NCBI GenBank assembly: GCA_025758045.1
Contig: CP107208.1
Location: 558,001 to 622,000 of the forward strand
Direction of reading: 5' to 3'
From: Oscillospiraceae bacterium
Lineage (GTDB): Bacteria > Bacillota > Clostridia > Oscillospirales > Ruminococcaceae
DNA: 64,000 nt
This document shows, piece after piece, positions 44,014 through 52,713 of this stretch (positions are counted from its first letter, which is position 1; every line of letters begins with the position of its first letter). The notes under the pieces are model-generated. The model did no database searches and had not been told where the DNA came from. It saw nothing but the letters and a program-made list of their open reading frames with translations. Both the position numbers and the translations under genes were made by a program.

Positions 44014-44845
44014 AGCAATCTTTTTTGATTGGGACGGCACAGCGGTTCTCTCCCGCAAAGCGCCTGTAGAGGATGCCGTCAACGCCATGCGCCCCCTGCT
44101 GGATAAAGGGGTAAAGCTCTGCATCGTCAGCGGTACGACCTACGAGAACATTGCAGGCGGCAAGCTGCACAGCTACTTTACGCCGAAGCAGCTGGAAAAC
44201 CTGTACCTTGGTCTGGGGCGCGGCGCGTTCGACTATGGGTATGATGCTACAGGGCAGCCGACTATCCTTGTTGACCGTGTGCCGGATGCCAAGGGCATCC
44301 TTGCCGTACACGATGCCTGCTACCGCATCCACCGCGAGCTGTTGGAAAAATACGGCATGAACACCGATATTGTTTTCAGCCGCCCGAATTACTGCAAGAT
44401 CGACCTGATGCCCGCCAATAACCGCGGCGAGAATCTGTTTTTGCAGGAGGGCGAGGCTGCCCGCCTGCAGCACATTTTGCAGCAGCACGGCATTGACAGC
44501 ATCGAAACGGTCATTGCGATGGCAGAATCCTTCGGTACGCCGGAAATGCCGCTGTGCGCCACGACCGATGCAAAATATCTGGAAGTCGGCCCCACCGGCA
44601 AGCGCGACAACGTAGACGCGCTGTTTTCGCACTTCGGCTTTGCTGCCGAGGATTGCTGCTTCTGGGGGGATGAATTCATCGGCGTTACGGATTCCATCTT
44701 CGGCAGTGATGCCGGTATGCTAACCGAAAAGACCAAGAGCGGTGATTTTTACGATGTCTCTGACCTGGAGGGCGTAAGACCCGAACAGGTAAAGCATCTG
44801 GGCGGTGGGATCCAGACTTTCCTGGAGTTCTTGCAGGCGCAGTAA
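44000..44845 (+). CDS. HAD-family hydrolase
   Basis: A 281-aa haloacid-dehalogenase protein with the nucleophile Asp in IFFDWDGTAVL (DxDGT), motif II CIVSGTTYENIA, and motifs III/IV in TTDAKYLEVGPTGKRDNVDA and FWGDEFIGVTDSIF. The size and a cap between motifs II and III fit a Cof-type sugar phosphatase rather than beta-phosphoglucomutase. It is co-translated with the GH65 phosphorylase (14-nt overlap) and may dephosphorylate the sugar-phosphate released by it, or recycle phosphate. The last gene of the operon; a shared terminator follows. Confidence 0.88.
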   Translation: MKHYKAIFFDWDGTAVLSRKAPVEDAVNAMRPLLDKGVKLCIVSGTTYENIAGGKLHSYFTPKQLENLYLGLGRGAFDYGYDATGQPTILVDRVPDAKGILAVHDACYRIHRELLEKYGMNTDIVFSRPNYCKIDLMPANNRGENLFLQEGEAARLQHILQQHGIDSIETVIAMAESFGTPEMPLCATTDAKYLEVGPTGKRDNVDALFSHFGFAAEDCCFWGDEFIGVTDSIFGSDAGMLTEKTKSGDFYDVSDLEGVRPEQVKHLGGGIQTFLEFLQAQ

Positions 44846-44872
44846 AGTACTTTTCCACTATCTATTAAAACC

Positions 44873-44918
44873 AAAAAAGTTGCCGCGTGAATGAGGCCAT
44901 TCACACGGCAACTTTTAT
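44873..44918. terminator. Bidirectional terminator
   Basis: Stem AAAAGTTGCCGcGTGAATG / CATTCACaCGGCAACTTTT with a short loop, poly-A left and poly-T right. It sits between the convergent HAD and MATE genes. The core GTGAATG..CATTCAC recurs in the terminator at 34135. Confidence 0.88.
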
Positions 44919-44931
44919 ATTGTCTTTATTT

Positions 44932-46344
44932 TTATGCGGCGGCTGTCTGCTGCTTTTGCAGCTGGGTCAGCTCGCGGAGTTCGCGGAGGGTGAAGAAGCC
45001 GCAGACAATGGCAGTGGCGGCATCGGCGATGGGACCGGCGTACATAACGCCATCGATGCCGAAGATGAGCGGGAAGATGACGATCAGCGGCAGCAGGAAC
45101 AAAATCTGCCGCGTCAGCGACATAAACACGCCCAGCTGCGCCTTACCGATAGAGCTGAAGAAATTGGCCGTGACAGGCTGGATGCCATTGATAAGCGTGA
45201 GGAACATATAGATGCGGAAGTAGCGCTCCGAGAACTGGAAATACATCTCGCTGCCCGATCCGAACACGCTGATGATCTGCCGCGGGAACAGCTGGAAGCA
45301 GAGAAACGCGATCATCGACAGCACTGTGGCCGTACCCAGCGCCAGCAGATAGGTGTGCTTAACGCGGTGGTACAGCTTAGCGCCGTAATTGTAGCCGATG
45401 ATGGGCTGGATGCCCTGCGAAATGCCGATGACAAAGGACATGAAGATCATGTTCACCTTGGAGATGATGCCCGCACAGGCCAGCGGGATGTCGCTGCCGT
45501 AGACTGAGAGTGCCCCGTAGTGGGCCAGCGTGTTGTTCATGACGATCTGCACCACGGCCATGGCCACCTGGTTGAAACCGGCGCTGGCACCGTAGCTGCA
45601 AATTTTGCAGGTGCGGTCCCAGGAAAGGCGCAGGCAATCCTTGTGCAGCTTCACGGTTTTAAAGTGGAACAGATACCGCAGACTGATGCAGAACGAGACG
45701 ATCTGGCCAATGATCGTCGCCAGCGCCGCGCCCCGCATGCCCATGTTCATGCCGAAGATGAAGAGCGGATCGAGAATAGTGTTGACGATGGCACCCGCCA
45801 GCATCGAGGTCATCGAGTAGCGGGGGCTTCCGTCCGCCAGAATCAGCTTACTGATGCCGGTGTTGGCGATGAGGAACGGGAACCCGATAGCCGTGATGCG
45901 GGTGTATTCCTCGGCATAGGGCAACACGTCCGGGGTTGCGCCGAAGAATTTGAGCATCGGCGTTAAAAACAGGGTCGTGACCAGAAACAGCGCGATGCCG
46001 CAAATTGCCATCAGGCATAAACCGGTGCCGGCATACTCAACGGCCTTCTTTTCCTCCCCTGCACCCAGATGCAGCGAGAAGTTGGACGCCGCACCGATGC
46101 CCAGCAGTAAGGAAATGGCCGTACAGGCAATGGAAAGCGGGAACGCAATGTTGGTAGCCGCATTGCCCAGCATGCCCACGCCCTGGCCAATGAAGATCTG
46201 GTCGACAATGTTATACAGCGAGGTCACCAGCATCGAGATGATGCAGGGCACCGCAAAGTCAACGATCAGCTTGCTCTCTTTCTCCACCCGCAGCGGATTT
46301 ACTTCGTCGTTTTCCACCGAGCGGGAGATGGTTTTTTCTCTCAT
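44932..46344 (-). CDS. MATE-family efflux transporter 1
   Basis: A 470-aa, 12-helix MATE exporter. The N-terminal half has VPCIISMLVTSLYNIVDQIF and the loop GQGVGMLGNAATN, the second half repeats the fold from about residue 245 (CSYGASAGFNQVAMAVVQIV) with MSFVIGISQGIQPIIGYNYG. It pumps cationic or other compounds with Na+ or H+. AAGGGG precedes the start. It has its own promoter; a GCGGCAGGG hairpin (46400-46424) lies in its leader. Not linked in transcript to the HAD gene. Confidence 0.92.
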   Translation of the reverse strand: MREKTISRSVENDEVNPLRVEKESKLIVDFAVPCIISMLVTSLYNIVDQIFIGQGVGMLGNAATNIAFPLSIACTAISLLLGIGAASNFSLHLGAGEEKKAVEYAGTGLCLMAICGIALFLVTTLFLTPMLKFFGATPDVLPYAEEYTRITAIGFPFLIANTGISKLILADGSPRYSMTSMLAGAIVNTILDPLFIFGMNMGMRGAALATIIGQIVSFCISLRYLFHFKTVKLHKDCLRLSWDRTCKICSYGASAGFNQVAMAVVQIVMNNTLAHYGALSVYGSDIPLACAGIISKVNMIFMSFVIGISQGIQPIIGYNYGAKLYHRVKHTYLLALGTATVLSMIAFLCFQLFPRQIISVFGSGSEMYFQFSERYFRIYMFLTLINGIQPVTANFFSSIGKAQLGVFMSLTRQILFLLPLIVIFPLIFGIDGVMYAGPIADAATAIVCGFFTLRELRELTQLQKQQTAAA

Positions 46345-46441
46345 GGATTATCCCCTTGTCTTTGCGCTTTTGCTTGTGATTTATTGCAGCAGATAATGAG
46401 CGGCAGGGCAACCATACCCTGCCGCACAATAACTCTATTTT

Positions 46442-46470
46442 AGTATACCCTATATTCCCTCAAAATGCAA
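46442..46470 (-). promoter_or_regulatory. Predicted promoter of MATE transporter 1
   Basis: TTGCAT (46465-46470) and TATACT (46442-46447) on the minus strand, 17 nt apart. Confidence 0.65.
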
Positions 46471-46508
46471 CATGGCCGTTATAGCCGCTGCCTTATGCTG
46501 CGCATAAC

Positions 46509-46541
46509 AACTGCCTGCCGCGGGTACAGCGGCAGGCAGTT
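46509..46541 (-). terminator. Hairpin after the LacI-family gene
   Basis: Thirteen-base stem AACTGCCTGCCGC / GCGGCAGGCAGTT. T-rich sequence follows on the plus strand, less so on the minus strand. Position after the stop suggests a terminator of the regulator gene. Confidence 0.6.
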
Positions 46542-46555
46542 TGATTTTTGCGTTA

Positions 46556-47551
46556 TCAGGTGGTTCCGCGCTCAACAATGGTCATCTGTAGAGTGACATG
46601 ATGGCTGGGTTCGCGGCCCTCCAACACATCCAGCAAGGTGCGGGCCGCCATGATGCTGGACATCGAAACCATCGTATCCAGCGAGGTCAGCCGCGGGCGG
46701 CAGGTCTCACAGAACGAGGAGTTGTTCTCGCCCATCAGCGAAATCTGCTGCGGCACCTGGATGCCCTGCTCTTTCAGAATGTTCAGTACACCAATAGCGA
46801 TCAGGTCGTTGGCGCAGATGATGCCGTCGGTATCAGGCTGTTCCCGCAGCATACGCAGGGCAAAGCTTTCGCCGCCATCGACCGAAACCGGCACGCCTGT
46901 ATAAACCGTGCTATGCACATGGGGATACCGCTTAACCGCAGATTCAAAGGCACTGCGGATCAACGCACCGCTGACACGATTTTCGTTGATGACCAGCAGC
47001 ATTTGGCGGCGGCCGCGGCTAGTCAGATAATCCACACAGCTCTGGATACCTGCCACTTCGTCGGCACCAACAGAGTAGATGTTTGGTCGCGGAAAGGTCA
47101 GCGTATTATGCACCATAACCACCGGCGTGTTGGGCAGGTGGTGTTCCACCGCGCGGGTGACCTTGCGGGCATCGCGGAACGCGCTGCCCAGGCAGACGGC
47201 ACCCTCGACACGATGCCGTGCCAGATCCAGCATTGCGGTTTCTATGGCATCCGGTCCGTTGCCGATGTATTTGACGAAGCAGTAATAGCCATTGCGCATC
47301 AACTCATATTCTACGCGATGGCAGCCCTCCACCTGGTGCAAGGTATCAATGTCATCGGTCAGAATACCAATGGTGCGGTTGGATTGGGTTACCAGGTTGC
47401 GGGCGTTGGTATCCGGCACGTAGTTATGCTCTTTGAGCAGTGCCTGAATTTTTTCCCGTGTCGCGCGGTTGACCCCCGGTTTCCCGTTTACCACACGGGA
47501 AACCGAACTGGCCGAAACACCTGCCATTTTGGCTATATCGTAAATCGTCAT
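46556..47551 (-). CDS. LacI-family transcriptional regulator
   Basis: 331 aa. The N-terminal helix-turn-helix is TIYDIAKMAGVSASSVSRVV with hinge NARNLVTQSN; the periplasmic-binding-protein-like sensor runs from TIGILTDDIDTLHQVEG to the end, with PHVHSTVYTGVPVSVDGGES and ICANDLIAIGVLNILKEQGI. Regulators of this family repress sugar or catabolic operons and release DNA on ligand binding. ATG 47551 fits the family start. It has its own promoter and lies downstream of the lyase/Liv operon in the same direction. It is the natural candidate to bind the palindrome at 57285 and similar half-sites at 47620. Confidence 0.93.
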   Translation of the reverse strand: MTIYDIAKMAGVSASSVSRVVNGKPGVNRATREKIQALLKEHNYVPDTNARNLVTQSNRTIGILTDDIDTLHQVEGCHRVEYELMRNGYYCFVKYIGNGPDAIETAMLDLARHRVEGAVCLGSAFRDARKVTRAVEHHLPNTPVVMVHNTLTFPRPNIYSVGADEVAGIQSCVDYLTSRGRRQMLLVINENRVSGALIRSAFESAVKRYPHVHSTVYTGVPVSVDGGESFALRMLREQPDTDGIICANDLIAIGVLNILKEQGIQVPQQISLMGENNSSFCETCRPRLTSLDTMVSMSSIMAARTLLDVLEGREPSHHVTLQMTIVERGTT

Positions 47552-47599
47552 ACATACTCTCACTTGCTGGATATTTTTTCCTTCGGGATAGCTAAATAA

Positions 47600-47628
47600 A
47601 TAGTAGTATATTCCAAAACCAATTGCAA
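47600..47628 (-). promoter_or_regulatory. Predicted promoter of the LacI-family gene
   Basis: TTGCAA (47623-47628) and TACTAT (47600-47605) with 17 nt. The -35 lies inside CCAATTGCAAC, similar to the operator-like sites at 57285 and 57693, which suggests autoregulation. Confidence 0.55.
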
Positions 47629-47691
47629 CTTAAATCTTCCTTGCTTTGCTAAAGATGAACATTTCGCGCGAAGATGTGCAAGATGTTTTAT

Positions 47692-47735
47692 AAAAAATCC
47701 CAGTCGGTCAGCGCAAAGCGCAGATGGCCCGGCTG
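47692..47735 (-). terminator. Terminator of the lyase/Liv operon
   Basis: On the minus strand CAGCCGG..CTGCGC / GCGCTGA..CCGACTG forms a stem with one mismatch, followed by GGGATTTTTT. It ends the long leftward operon after the last lyase gene. Confidence 0.75.
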
Positions 47736-47763
47736 AGAAAGAAAGGGCTATTGATTTTTCAGA

Positions 47764-48741
47764 TTATTTGCTGTTCTTTGCGCGGAGTTCTTCCTCATAA
47801 GCGCGGTACTTCTTGTCCAAGGCAATGTAATCCTCGAACTTGAAGAGGTGGAACTCATGGCCGATGTCGAACTCGCCAGAGGGATCAATCTCGTGGTTCT
47901 CGCTATAAACGGTGTTCTTGTTCTTGAAGTTCTCGCGGAAGAATTCCAGCATACCGCGGGCAGCTCCCTTCATGGCGACATGGTTGCTGACCAGGTGGAA
48001 GCCCCATTCCTGCATCTGCTCCAGCGTAGCATCGGGCTTGCCATCGGTGGCGTGGACATCGGGATAGAACAGGTAGCGCCCCGGCTTGGACAGGCGGCGG
48101 CTGATCTCGCGGCACTCGTCCTCGCAGTCAGCATGGCAGATGTTCTGGATCATGGTGATCTCAGCGCCTGCCTGGTAGCCCATCTCGGCACGGCGGATGG
48201 CTTCTTCCAGGCCCATACCGCCAAACTTGGCAATAGCACCGGTCTGGGGTGCGCCGCCCCCCTTGCAATCGGTACGGGCGATAATCATGCAGTCGGTGCC
48301 TTTGGTGGCCTCAACGGCAGCTTGGACGTTGGCAGCCCAGCGCTCGGCATCCATATAGCCGTAGCCGCTGGCGTAGGTGTAGCCGGTGGCGAAAGCACCG
48401 CTGTTGGTATCCTCGATGGAGATAGCCATCGCACCGACCTCGGCCAGCCGCTTGACGTTGCGGTAGACCTGCATCGGGGTGCCGCCGCCGTTCTCGCCAT
48501 CGATGATGACGGGCAGCTTGGTGGAGTTGCAGATACGCTCAGCGGCGTAGATGTACTCCTCCCAGTTATACATACCAGCGGGGATGCCGTTCATGGCATA
48601 CTCCAGCTCGCAGCTGCTGACCAGCACGGCATTGTGGCCGACCAACTCGGCGCAGCGGGCAGACAGGCAGTCATAGACACAGGGTGCCCAAACGAATTCG
48701 CCTTTTTCGAGAAGTCCACGGATAGAATGTTCTGCAGACAT
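47764..48741 (-). CDS. PEP-mutase/isocitrate-lyase superfamily enzyme A
   Basis: A 325-aa TIM-barrel enzyme. VWAPCVYDCLSARCAELVGH begins the first strand; the metal site is PVIIDGENGGGTPMQVYRNV and ISIEDTNSG; MIIARTDCKGGG follows. The classical isocitrate-lyase KKCGH motif is absent, so it belongs to the smaller 2-methylisocitrate lyase/dimethylmalate lyase/PEP mutase-like branch. Reactions there cleave or form the C-C bond next to a carboxylate of a 2- or 3-substituted malate or form C-P bonds. It is the last of nine leftward genes, 137 nt after MATE 2, followed by a terminator. Substrate unknown; it differs clearly from its two paralogues (about 25-35 percent by eye). Confidence 0.87.
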   Translation of the reverse strand: MSAEHSIRGLLEKGEFVWAPCVYDCLSARCAELVGHNAVLVSSCELEYAMNGIPAGMYNWEEYIYAAERICNSTKLPVIIDGENGGGTPMQVYRNVKRLAEVGAMAISIEDTNSGAFATGYTYASGYGYMDAERWAANVQAAVEATKGTDCMIIARTDCKGGGAPQTGAIAKFGGMGLEEAIRRAEMGYQAGAEITMIQNICHADCEDECREISRRLSKPGRYLFYPDVHATDGKPDATLEQMQEWGFHLVSNHVAMKGAARGMLEFFRENFKNKNTVYSENHEIDPSGEFDIGHEFHLFKFEDYIALDKKYRAYEEELRAKNSK

Positions 48742-48878
48742 AATCAAATCAACCTTTCTTATGGTTTTGGTTTGTTGTAGTTCTTATAGCAGAAAGTCCT
48801 TACAGATCACAGCGGGCCAGTTCTCGGCTCAGCACCCGCTGAGGATGACGCAGCAGCATGGTGTGCACCCCCTGAGAT

Positions 48879-50279
48879 TCAGGTCGTTTCGTTGACATTT
48901 TTGATCCATCTACCCCGGACCAGCCGCCACAGGCAGAGAAAAGATTTACAGATTGTATCCAGCTTGAGGCAGACAAACACCCAGAATGGGGACCAGCCCC
49001 AACGCAGTCCTGCCAGATAACCAATGGGGATGTTTAACCCCCACATGAAGATCAGGTCTGCAAACATTAGGAAGCGGGTATCCCCGCCGCCCCGCAACAC
49101 GCCTTTGCTCATGACGGACTGTACTGATTGGAACACCATCAGCAGGCTCATGGCCTGCAGCATCTGCATCGTAGCATCGCGGGATTCCGGCGACAGGTCG
49201 TACATGCCCACGATCCAGGGGCTTACTACGGCGATGATGACACCGCCAAGCAGACCGCCTGCTACTGACAGCAGGAAGAAGGTCCGACTCTGCCGCTCCA
49301 CGGCAGCGCGTTCTCCCCTTCCGATGGCCTGGCCGACCATGACCGAGGAGGCGTTGCACAGCCCCAGAATGAATGCGGTGCAGAACCGCATCGTTGCCAG
49401 GGTGATGGCCTGGCCGCTGACGACCGCCACCCCCATGTGGCCCAGGATCACACTTAAAATGTTGTCGCCTACTGTGAACATGCCGTCACTGATGATGGGC
49501 GGCATGCCCGTATTCATAAAGGCGCGCAGCATGGCGGCATCCAGCCGCCCCACCAGATTACGCGGGGTAAAACGGATCTGACGGCAGCCCAGGAACAGAT
49601 AGCCAAAGGTGATCGCAAATTCCAATATGCGGCTGATGAGGGTGCCCACCGCCGCACCGGCAATACCTAAGCAGGGTGCGCCGAATTTGCCGAAGATGAA
49701 CACATAATTGAAAAAGATATTGCTGACAAAGGACAGCCCTGAAACCGCCAGTCCCAGGTACAACACCCCTGCGGTGCGCATAAGGTTTACCATGATAAGG
49801 CTGGTCCCATGGAAGAAAAACACCCAGGCGGTGACCTGCAAATACCGGCTGCCTAAAGCGATCATCTCGGCATTATTCGTGTAGATCCCCATGATCTGCG
49901 CCGAAAAAAGCGCCGTGGCCAGGGCAAACAGCAGCGCCGCACCGCCGGAGATATACATTGAGAGCCGCCACACCTGTTTGACCATCTTGTGGTTGCCCGC
50001 ACCCCAGTACTGGGCGCTGAGTACACAGGCTCCGCCGGAAATTCCCAGACAAAGCACATAGTACAGATAATAATATTGGTTGGCCAGCGAGGATGCAGAA
50101 AGGGCATTTTCCCCCAGCGCACCGACCATCACCGTATCCATCAGGTTGACCCCGATGTTGATGGCCTGCTGGAACGCAACCGGCAGCCCTACCAAAAAGA
50201 CCTGGCGGTAAAAGGCCCGATCTTTTTCGATCCACCTGTCCCGCCAGGTCTGTTTTTCTTTTACTTGCGGGGCGCTCAC
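48879..50279 (-). CDS. MATE-family efflux transporter 2
   Basis: A 466-aa, 12-helix MATE protein with YRQVFLVGLPVAFQQAINIG and MDTVMVGALGENALSASSLA in the first half, FMNTGMPPIISDGMFTVGDN and GQAIGRGERAAVERQSRT in the second. The start GTG 50279 shares GTGA with the livF stop, so it is translationally coupled to the importer ATPase. It may export a product or toxic intermediate of the lyase pathway; this is inference. Upstream in-frame codons would overlap livF heavily and have no ribosome-binding site. Confidence 0.85.
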   Translation of the reverse strand: MSAPQVKEKQTWRDRWIEKDRAFYRQVFLVGLPVAFQQAINIGVNLMDTVMVGALGENALSASSLANQYYYLYYVLCLGISGGACVLSAQYWGAGNHKMVKQVWRLSMYISGGAALLFALATALFSAQIMGIYTNNAEMIALGSRYLQVTAWVFFFHGTSLIMVNLMRTAGVLYLGLAVSGLSFVSNIFFNYVFIFGKFGAPCLGIAGAAVGTLISRILEFAITFGYLFLGCRQIRFTPRNLVGRLDAAMLRAFMNTGMPPIISDGMFTVGDNILSVILGHMGVAVVSGQAITLATMRFCTAFILGLCNASSVMVGQAIGRGERAAVERQSRTFFLLSVAGGLLGGVIIAVVSPWIVGMYDLSPESRDATMQMLQAMSLLMVFQSVQSVMSKGVLRGGGDTRFLMFADLIFMWGLNIPIGYLAGLRWGWSPFWVFVCLKLDTICKSFLCLWRLVRGRWIKNVNETT

Positions 50280-50989
50280 AGGCCCAGATACTGCTTGCGG
50301 GTCTCTTCCGACAGATCCTGCGTAGCCTGGTGGTGGACCACGGCGCCACGCTCCAGGATGTAGCAATCGCTGCTGACCTTGGTAGCGAACTTAACGTTCT
50401 GCTCGGCAATCAGGATGGTAACACCCTCGGCCAGCAGGTTCTGTACCATGACGGCCAGCTGGTCCACGATGATGGGGGCCAGACCTTCGGTGATCTCGTC
50501 CAGCAGCATCATCTTGGGGTTCTGCATCAGGCCGCGGGCAACCGCCAACATCTGCTTCTCACCGCCGGAAAGCTTATCACCCTTGGAGTCCTTGCGTTCC
50601 TCCAGGCGGGGGAAGAATTTGTACACAGATTCCAGGTTCCACTTATCGCTGCCGTCCACGCCCTTACGTGCTGCCACACGCAGGTTTTCCTCGGTGGTCA
50701 GGGTGGGGAAAATGTGGCGGCCCTGGGGCACGTAGGCAATGCCCAGGCGGGCGATTGCGTGGCTCTGCATGCCGACCAATTCTTTGCCGTTGAAGGTGAT
50801 GGAGCCTTCGGTCTTACAGTGTTCTTTCGGGTTCAGCATGCCCATGATGGTTTTCATCGTGGTGGATTTGCCGACACCGTTGCGGCCCAGCAGGCAGACA
50901 GAAGTGCCTTCCTCAACGCTAAGGTTGACGCCGTTCAAGATATGGCTCTTGTCATAATAAGCCTGTACATCTTTCAGTTCAAGAATCAT
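50276..50989 (-). CDS. livF: Branched-chain amino acid-type ABC ATPase LivF
   Basis: A 237-aa ATPase: Walker A LLGRNGVGKSTTMKTI, Q-loop YVPQGRHIFPTLTTEEN, signature LSGGEKQMLAVARGL, Walker B MMLLDEITEGLAP. The sequence is clearly LivF-like. It shares ATGA with livG. Works with LivG under the LivHM channel. Ligand not known, since Liv-type importers also move amides, urea or dicarboxylates. Confidence 0.94.
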   Translation of the reverse strand: MILELKDVQAYYDKSHILNGVNLSVEEGTSVCLLGRNGVGKSTTMKTIMGMLNPKEHCKTEGSITFNGKELVGMQSHAIARLGIAYVPQGRHIFPTLTTEENLRVAARKGVDGSDKWNLESVYKFFPRLEERKDSKGDKLSGGEKQMLAVARGLMQNPKMMLLDEITEGLAPIIVDQLAVMVQNLLAEGVTILIAEQNVKFATKVSSDCYILERGAVVHHQATQDLSEETRKQYLGL

Positions 50990-51738
50990 GACATGTCACC
51001 TCCCAGGTAAGCCTGCTGTACGTATTCGTTCTGTTTGATCTCGTCCGGGGTGCCGCTGGCGATCAGCTCACCGTCACGTAGGACGGAGATCTCGTCTGCA
51101 TAGTTAAAGACGATGTCCATATCATGCTCGATGAAGATGATCGTCATGTTGCGCTTGGTAGCCAGGTCACGGATCAGCTGCATCAGGGTGTATGCTTCTT
51201 CGCGGGCCACACCGGCGGCAGGCTCGTCCAGAATCAGCAGCTTCGGGTCCATTGCCAGTGCAATGGCGATGTCCAGACGGCGCTGGTCACCATAGGAAAG
51301 GTAGGCGGCCACATCGTTCATCTTATCTTCCAGACCAACCAACTTCAGGTAGGTGAGAACTTCCTTCTTCAGGTAAGCGTCACGCACCGGCAGGATGCTA
51401 AAGGTCTTTTTGTTCATCTCAATGCGGGCAATCTGCACGTTCTCGTAAACAGTCAAATTGCTGAACAGTTTGGAAATCTGGAAGCATTTGGTCATGCCCT
51501 TATGCACAATTTTGTTGGGGGCCAGACCGGTAATATCCTCGCCGCGGAAGATAACCTTGCCGCTGCTGGGGGTGGTACGGTTGGTAATCAGGTCCATCAG
51601 GGTGGACTTACCGGCACCATTGGGGCCGATGATGGCGCGGACCTGACCTTCGGGAACCTCGAAGGAAACATCCTTGGTGGCATGCAGAGCGCCAAAATAG
51701 CGGTTGAGGTGTTCAACCTTCAAAATCGGTTCACTCAT
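50986..51738 (-). CDS. livG: Branched-chain amino acid-type ABC ATPase LivG
   Basis: A 250-aa ATPase: VRAIIGPNGAGKSTLMDLIT, Q-loop KCFQISKLFSNLTVYEN, the signature region is YLSYGDQRRLDIAIALAM (the LSGG core is degenerate, as often in LivG), Walker B LLILDEPAAGV, and the C-terminal KQNEYVQQAYLGGDMS tail. Overlaps livM and livF by 4 nt each. Confidence 0.94.
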   Translation of the reverse strand: MSEPILKVEHLNRYFGALHATKDVSFEVPEGQVRAIIGPNGAGKSTLMDLITNRTTPSSGKVIFRGEDITGLAPNKIVHKGMTKCFQISKLFSNLTVYENVQIARIEMNKKTFSILPVRDAYLKKEVLTYLKLVGLEDKMNDVAAYLSYGDQRRLDIAIALAMDPKLLILDEPAAGVAREEAYTLMQLIRDLATKRNMTIIFIEHDMDIVFNYADEISVLRDGELIASGTPDEIKQNEYVQQAYLGGDMS

Positions 51739-52712
51739 TTTTTGGCAGTCTCCTTTTTGTTGGTTTCAGGCTCATCTAGGTTGCGGGTCACATCGTCGCG
51801 CAGCAGGCCGTTCTGCAGGAACAGAACGCAGAACACAATGATAGCGCCCAGAATGAACTGGTAGTAGTTGGTCAGGATAGAGACCTGGGTGGAGATGAAG
51901 GTGACAATCACAGCGCCCAGGATGGGGCCAAAGAACGCCTGCATACCGCCGATCAGGCACATGACCAGGCCCTCGGTGGAGGTGTTGGTGGAGAACATGA
52001 CCGGGAAAGCACCCATGTTGCGCATTGCATACAGGATACCGGCAACGGCCACGAAGAAGCTGGAGACCATGCAGGCGAACAAACGGACGTTCTGGGTGTT
52101 CATGCCAACGAAGGTCAGACGCTCCAGGTTATCACGGCTGCCTTTCAGGACAGTAGCAAAGGGGCTGTGGTAGAACAGGTAGATCAGCACGATGCAGACC
52201 ACGCTGATGCCGAAGCTGAGATAGAAGTTGCCGCGGGAGCTGCTGGCGAACGCCAGTCGGACGTTGCCGGTCAGGCCGGTATCGGAGCCCACGTAGGGGA
52301 TCTTGTACACCATAGTGAACAGCAGTGTGTTGATGCCCATGCTCATAAAGGCGAAGGCCAGGTCATCGTTTGCGCGCAGGCAAAGGATGTTGACACCGAG
52401 GGAAATAAGCATTGCCAGCGCCATAGCGCCGATGATGGCAAGGGGTTTCGCCCAGCCCAGGCGGACGACAAGGATAACGTAGGCATAGGAGCCCATGCCA
52501 AAGTAGGTAGCCATACCAAGGGGACGCAGACCGCCGAAACCGAGGATGATGTTCAGTGCGGAGGCAAAGAGCATCATGATAACGGTGCGGCTCATAAAGT
52601 CAAGCACGGAATCTACGGCAAAGAAAGAGTAGATCAGCATGCCCAGGCAGATGATGGCACCCACAATGGCGTGCCGCTTGATCTGCGGAATCTTCTTCCA
52701 GGAACTAAGCAT
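51735..52712 (-). CDS. livM: Branched-chain amino acid-type permease LivM
   Basis: A 325-aa permease with about 9 helices: AIVGAIICLGMLIYSFFAVD first, then GFGGLRPLGMATYFGMGSYA (LivM signature), and GLVMCLIGGMQAFFGPILGA near the end. ATG 52712 has GGAGG at 9 nt; an upstream in-frame start lies in livH. It forms the channel with LivH. Confidence 0.93.
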   Translation of the reverse strand: MLSSWKKIPQIKRHAIVGAIICLGMLIYSFFAVDSVLDFMSRTVIMMLFASALNIILGFGGLRPLGMATYFGMGSYAYVILVVRLGWAKPLAIIGAMALAMLISLGVNILCLRANDDLAFAFMSMGINTLLFTMVYKIPYVGSDTGLTGNVRLAFASSSRGNFYLSFGISVVCIVLIYLFYHSPFATVLKGSRDNLERLTFVGMNTQNVRLFACMVSSFFVAVAGILYAMRNMGAFPVMFSTNTSTEGLVMCLIGGMQAFFGPILGAVIVTFISTQVSILTNYYQFILGAIIVFCVLFLQNGLLRDDVTRNLDEPETNKKETAKK

Positions 52713-52713
52713 C

